Below the pieces are notes generated by a model. It did no database searches and had not been told where the DNA came from. It saw only the letters and a program-made list of their open reading frames with translations. Shown here in pieces: positions 59,986-64,000 of a DNA stretch of 64,000 nt; position 1 is the stretch's first letter, and each line of letters begins with the position of its first letter. The DNA comes from Nemertoderma westbladi (taxonomy: Eukaryota; Xenacoelomorpha; Nemertodermatida; Nemertodermatidae): assembly GCA_032718475.1 (NCBI GenBank), contig JAUCBJ010007886.1:1-64000 (forward strand). The letters run 5' to 3'. Both the position numbers and the translations under genes were made by a program.

Positions 59986-62900
59986 TTACCCATCTATCAT
60001 TGTGCTAGAGAAGCGATCCCTTAAGCGCATCTGCGGATTTCTCAACAACAGGAAATACTTATCGGAATCCTCATAGCATTGCAGGAGTCTCAGTATCTGC
60101 TTATTGGTTTCTTCATGCTCCTGGTAACTGATTTTCTCCTTTAGAAACCGGTCGGATGTCTTATATTTGGGTAAATTTTTAATAACATGAACTTGCGCAG
60201 ATGTCAATGGAGCGGTATCACTAATGGTCTTCGTCCTGGAGTAGTGATGATGAAAACATCTCCTTAAATATGTGACGGCTTTACAGAGCCGATTCCAGGA
60301 ACTGTAGTGATGCATTGCTCTCTGCAGCAGGGGTGAGATTCCTTGCGAGACGTCTGGTGTTCCAGATTTCCAATCTCTATCTCTAATTTCCACAACAGAC
60401 TTATTTGTGGCGAGGGATTGTGGATCCGAAGCATCGTTTCCGGAAGTATGTAATACAGATAGATCGATCGTCGGTTTAAATAACTTCGATTTACTCGCCC
60501 GGGTTTTAGGTTTGACTTTTTCCGCTCCCTTGGCTTGTCTAATCTCCGCTGTAGTAAGGTGAGGAGGCCATTCATTCTCTTCCTTACTCAGGAAGTCGGG
60601 TCCACCCAACCAGTCTGGAGTATCTATCAGTTCCTGTGGAGTCGCTCCCCTGGAGGCGATATCGGCTGGATTAATCGTACCAGGGCAATGTCTCCATTGA
60701 TCTATCTTTGTGCGACTAAGAATAATAGCTACCATGTTAGTAACAAAAACGCTGAACTGACAGACTTCATTGGTTATATACTCCAACACGAGTAAAGCGT
60801 CGGTCCAATAAACAGTTTTCTCCAGTGGATAGTCGATTTGTTCTGTTACGTTCCGGCCGATGGCTGTAGCGTATAAAGCCGCCTTTAACTCCGCTCGAGG
60901 AACCTTTAACTTGTTGTTAATCAATGCCTTAGAGGTAACTAAGGCAACTTTGATTCCATCCGGAGTTTCGACTCGCAGATATGCTACTATACCTATTCCC
61001 ATGTCGCTGGCGTCTCCAAACACGTGGAGTTGGTAGGAATACGTAGGAAGAACATGACCAAAATAGGCACGGGAAATTACAAAGCTCTCGATGGCAGGTA
61101 GAGAATCTTCCCATTTCATCCACTTCTTTAACAGTTCTCCCTTAAGTGGATCGTCCCATGAGTAGTTTTCAAGCCACATTTGTTGTACTAAACTCCGAGC
61201 AATCAATATAACTGGGCTAATAAATCCCAATGGGTCGAAATAAGTGCTCAGGATACTTAAACAAATCCGCTTGGTCCGAACTGGATTATCTCGCTGTTTT
61301 AGCTGAAAAAACAGGATATCTCTTTCTGTGTCCCACTTCAAGCCAAGCGTCTTGGTTTCTGGAAGATCGTCCTTTATTAAGTCTAGGTCTTTTGTTCCTC
61401 GGTCTTCTACCGGTATCGCTTCCAGAAACTCACGGGAGTTGCTAGTGAATTTCGTCAGTCGAAATCCACCTCTTTTCAAACACTCTACCGTTCCTTTCGC
61501 GACATCAATGGCTTCTTCTACTGATGGAAGGGACTTTAAATTGTCGTCCATGTATATATCGCGCTTGATGTTGTCTATCACCTCTTTGGAGAAGGCGTCT
61601 CGGTTGTCATTCGCAGTGGTCCGCACCACGGAGCAGGCGTTGGAAGGGCTTGATATGATCCCAAAGGCCTGGATGGTCATCCAGTACTCTACCGGTTTCT
61701 GGTTGAGATCTCCTTCAGGCCACCACAGAAATCTTAGGCTGTCTCTATCTCTATCCAGCGCCTTGACTTGTAAGAACATTCCTTCTATATCGGAGGCGAA
61801 CGCGATGGAATATTGTCTTAATCTTAAAAGTATTCCCAACATAGATTGGAGTAAGTTGGGTCCTGGTAACAACTCGGAATTGAGGGATTGGCCCATATAT
61901 AGAGCGGAGCCATCGAATACGACTCGTACTTCATGGGGTTTACCGGGTTTGGGAACGTAATGATGTGTTAAGTAATACGTTCTCTCAGTCACTGGTGTTC
62001 CTTCCGGTACTCGCTCCACGTATCCCTTTGTAATAAATTTCTTCAACTGAGTTTGGTACATTTCTTTAGCTAAAGCATTAGCCGTAAGGCGTCGATGTAA
62101 TTGAGTGATTCTTTTCTCTGCCAAGGGTCTGTTATTTATAAATCTAGGTTCTCGTTTTCGAAATGGTAGGCCGATTTCATATCTACCTTGATCTTTTAAA
62201 AAACGTGTAGTTGTTTCCTGGATTTGCTTGGCTCTTTCTTCTTCTATCGATAGGGCCTTATCGTATGAATTGGGCTCTACCAATTCTTGAGTAAAGAATC
62301 GTACGGCGAGTTCGTCCCGAGTTCTAGCGTTGTAGCGCTCTATCTCATCATTTAGTTCGTCATTGTAATCAATGGGTCCCGATGGGCGAATCAGTTGACA
62401 TAGGTTCACCTGGGTTTTCCAAGTTTTGTTTTCTGTAAGTAGGTCGATTGTGTTCTCTTCATCGAAGAGTTGGTAGATGTCGTCATTATCTGAGGAGTAT
62501 GGTGTTCCCTCAGTTAGTTCGTCCACCTCACTGCTCTCCACTTCCCAATCGTTTACTTGGTATATTCGTTCTTGTGGCATTCTCTCTTCGAGAGTTCTGC
62601 GGGAAGGGCCAGTAAAGTACCAACCTACTCTAGTTCTTACCGCATAGGTTTGTAGTGGCTGCGGTTGAGCAGGCCGTTTCTCCAATGTCTCGAGCGCCTC
62701 ATGCGCGTTTTGGCTGATGAGTATTTGCACTCCAGGATAATCTGTCTGGAATCGAGGTATCTTAAGCTGTTGGATGCTCTCGTCCTCGTCCCAGTTATAA
62801 GGTTCTACTTGGGTAGTAGCGAAGTTCTTTATAGCCACCATTTTTACTGACCTTATACTTTGTGCTCCTAATTTATCCTGGGGGGTGGACAACGCACCTA

Positions 62901-64000
62901 CATAGTAATCTGCCGTTATGGTAGATTTCCAAACCTGCATAATTCCTGACATATTCAATTTAGTCCGGAATTTGGGTTGTCCAGCAAAGATATCTTCGGC
63001 TAGTTCTTGATCGATGAATGTTCCTGTGCTGCCGGAGTCAAGGAGGGCGTTCACTATGTAACTTTTGTTAGGACCGTGAACTCTTACCTGCACTACTGGA
63101 AATTCTCTGATTCCTACGTTGGAAGTTGGAGCTTTCCAAGATGGTTGTCTGGCAAAAGTAGTTCGGGAGAACTCATTGTCGGTGTCCTTTTCGTAAGCAA
63201 GTGCTCGATACACTGCGGTATTTATTAGGTAACAGGATTCGTTGGCGTCGGAGAATTCGTCAGTATAGAATCCTTCCATCTCAGACTCTTGATCAGTGTC
63301 ATTTACATCACTGAATTGGACACGTAGTTCGGGCTCACTTACCTGACTCGGGTTGTTTCGTTCGAATTCACTGTGTAACAAGATGTGATGTTTCGCACCG
63401 CACTTTGCACACTTTACGTCGGAGTAACAGGTTCGCCGTTGGTGTCCTGGTCTGAGGCAATTATAGCATAACCGCTTATCCCACATGACTTCACGTCTGT
63501 CTACCAGGGATTTCTTTAGTAATTCAGCACACGCACTCAAACGGTGGGGCCCGTCGCACAGCGCACAGTTTGGTTTGATGTTACTCACTTTACCTTGGGT
63601 AACGTGATGCACTCTCGTTCTTTCTTCAGGCTTTCTTCCGTGCATTCTGTTAGGAGACTGAGGAGGAGTCTTGGCAACCTGTTCTCTCCTATCGTTGGTT
63701 CGAGCCTTGTATTTACTTACGTCTTTTGAGGTTTTGTTAACGTAGTAAAATCTATCAGTGTCTTTCCCGCGGTCCTCTTCTTGAGAAGCTTGGCTTTCGC
63801 CGTCGTCAGTGTAACATACTGGTGTTACTCTTCTCCTAGAAACGGGTTTCTCACTTACCTTATTTTCCGATGTTTTCTCTCTGGACTGCTTGATGAGTTG
63901 TAGTTTTACTTCACCATCTAAGAAGGACATGAGATCAGCCATGGTAGGGCTTCGTCGTTGCTGCTCATTCATATACAACACTTTCTTGTCCCAGCGTGTA
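59986..64000 (-). CDS. BEL/Pao Gag-Pol of element B (partial, runs off the window)
   Basis: Over 1330 codons, open to the right edge of the window; the Gag N-terminus lies beyond it. Numbering is from position 63981. Gag nucleocapsid knuckles lie at 139-152 (CALCDGPHRLSAC), 172-185 (CYNCLRPGHQRRTC) and 191-199. The aspartic protease is at 314-322 (LDSGSTGTF). RT lies from about 640, with FDGSA near 689, D731 (SDIEG) and YMDD at 810-813. RNase H has YWTDALLVLEY near 1050. Order Gag-PR-RT-RH is standard for BEL/Pao, so its zinc knuckles are distinct from the separate X2 knuckle protein downstream. It stops at 59986 because of a frameshift before integrase. Confidence 0.92.
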   Translation of the reverse strand, partial: TRWDKKVLYMNEQQRRSPTMADLMSFLDGEVKLQLIKQSREKTSENKVSEKPVSRRRVTPVCYTDDGESQASQEEDRGKDTDRFYYVNKTSKDVSKYKARTNDRREQVAKTPPQSPNRMHGRKPEERTRVHHVTQGKVSNIKPNCALCDGPHRLSACAELLKKSLVDRREVMWDKRLCYNCLRPGHQRRTCYSDVKCAKCGAKHHILLHSEFERNNPSQVSEPELRVQFSDVNDTDQESEMEGFYTDEFSDANESCYLINTAVYRALAYEKDTDNEFSRTTFARQPSWKAPTSNVGIREFPVVQVRVHGPNKSYIVNALLDSGSTGTFIDQELAEDIFAGQPKFRTKLNMSGIMQVWKSTITADYYVGALSTPQDKLGAQSIRSVKMVAIKNFATTQVEPYNWDEDESIQQLKIPRFQTDYPGVQILISQNAHEALETLEKRPAQPQPLQTYAVRTRVGWYFTGPSRRTLEERMPQERIYQVNDWEVESSEVDELTEGTPYSSDNDDIYQLFDEENTIDLLTENKTWKTQVNLCQLIRPSGPIDYNDELNDEIERYNARTRDELAVRFFTQELVEPNSYDKALSIEEERAKQIQETTTRFLKDQGRYEIGLPFRKREPRFINNRPLAEKRITQLHRRLTANALAKEMYQTQLKKFITKGYVERVPEGTPVTERTYYLTHHYVPKPGKPHEVRVVFDGSALYMGQSLNSELLPGPNLLQSMLGILLRLRQYSIAFASDIEGMFLQVKALDRDRDSLRFLWWPEGDLNQKPVEYWMTIQAFGIISSPSNACSVVRTTANDNRDAFSKEVIDNIKRDIYMDDNLKSLPSVEEAIDVAKGTVECLKRGGFRLTKFTSNSREFLEAIPVEDRGTKDLDLIKDDLPETKTLGLKWDTERDILFFQLKQRDNPVRTKRICLSILSTYFDPLGFISPVILIARSLVQQMWLENYSWDDPLKGELLKKWMKWEDSLPAIESFVISRAYFGHVLPTYSYQLHVFGDASDMGIGIVAYLRVETPDGIKVALVTSKALINNKLKVPRAELKAALYATAIGRNVTEQIDYPLEKTVYWTDALLVLEYITNEVCQFSVFVTNMVAIILSRTKIDQWRHCPGTINPADIASRGATPQELIDTPDWLGGPDFLSKEENEWPPHLTTAEIRQAKGAEKVKPKTRASKSKLFKPTIDLSVLHTSGNDASDPQSLATNKSVVEIRDRDWKSGTPDVSQGISPLLQRAMHHYSSWNRLCKAVTYLRRCFHHHYSRTKTISDTAPLTSAQVHVIKNLPKYKTSDRFLKEKISYQEHEETNKQILRLLQCYEDSDKYFLLLRNPQMRLRDRFSSTMIDG

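Overview
The window looks like repeat-rich nuclear DNA of an invertebrate animal, probably marine. The evidence is one single-exon animal-type SDR gene (DHRS1-like), animal DNA transposons (piggyBac-, mariner- and hAT-type), tRNA-derived SINE heads, a LINE, BEL/Pao retroelements and a complete Polinton/Maverick. I cannot name the phylum. Apart from the DHRS1-like gene and one possible neuropeptide-like exon, nearly all recognisable coding capacity belongs to mobile elements.

Layout. 1-9.7 kb: a non-autonomous piggyBac-like element, LINE debris, a candidate secreted-peptide exon (minus strand, about 3.9-4.1 kb), a 1.5-kb array of a 40-bp repeat, dispersed repeats and a 16-bp minisatellite. 9.7-11.5 kb: a LINE whose reverse-transcriptase region is split into an inverted 5' part and a forward 3' part, with a small inverted-repeat element inside the inverted part. 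12.2-12.9 kb: a 68-bp satellite with three unit types. 16.4-17.5 kb: the DHRS1-like gene. 17.6-22.3 kb: GC-rich hairpin element, a hAT-type element with an 8-bp target duplication, and a partial mariner-type element.

22.42-41.88 kb: a Polinton of about 19.5 kb with 323-bp terminal inverted repeats that differ at only one position I can see. Rightward genes encode an unknown protein, a RING protein, the A32-type packaging ATPase, a basic protein with a hydrophobic tail, a small basic protein, a retroviral-type integrase, two related capsid-like (penton/minor capsid) proteins, a basic Gly-Gly-rich protein, the major capsid protein, and an adenain-type protease. A frameshifted remnant follows. 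Leftward genes encode a two-repeat TBP-like protein, a protein-primed DNA polymerase B and a 347-aa protein with NLS-like motifs. One capsid-like gene is split by a 1.53-kb mariner-type element. The set would cover replication, integration, packaging, capsid assembly, maturation and, unusually, viral transcription through the TBP-like protein.

46-64 kb: two BEL/Pao retroelements on the minus strand. Each pol is followed, after a 1.4-1.6 kb spacer, by a separate and apparently homologous zinc-knuckle reading frame that ends in a very basic tail. The simplest reading is that both elements carry an extra zinc-knuckle gene downstream of integrase, and that the right-hand element is inserted in the reverse transcriptase of the left-hand one near 54.2 kb. 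LTR boundaries could not be fixed by eye. Both elements have frameshifts or in-frame stops.
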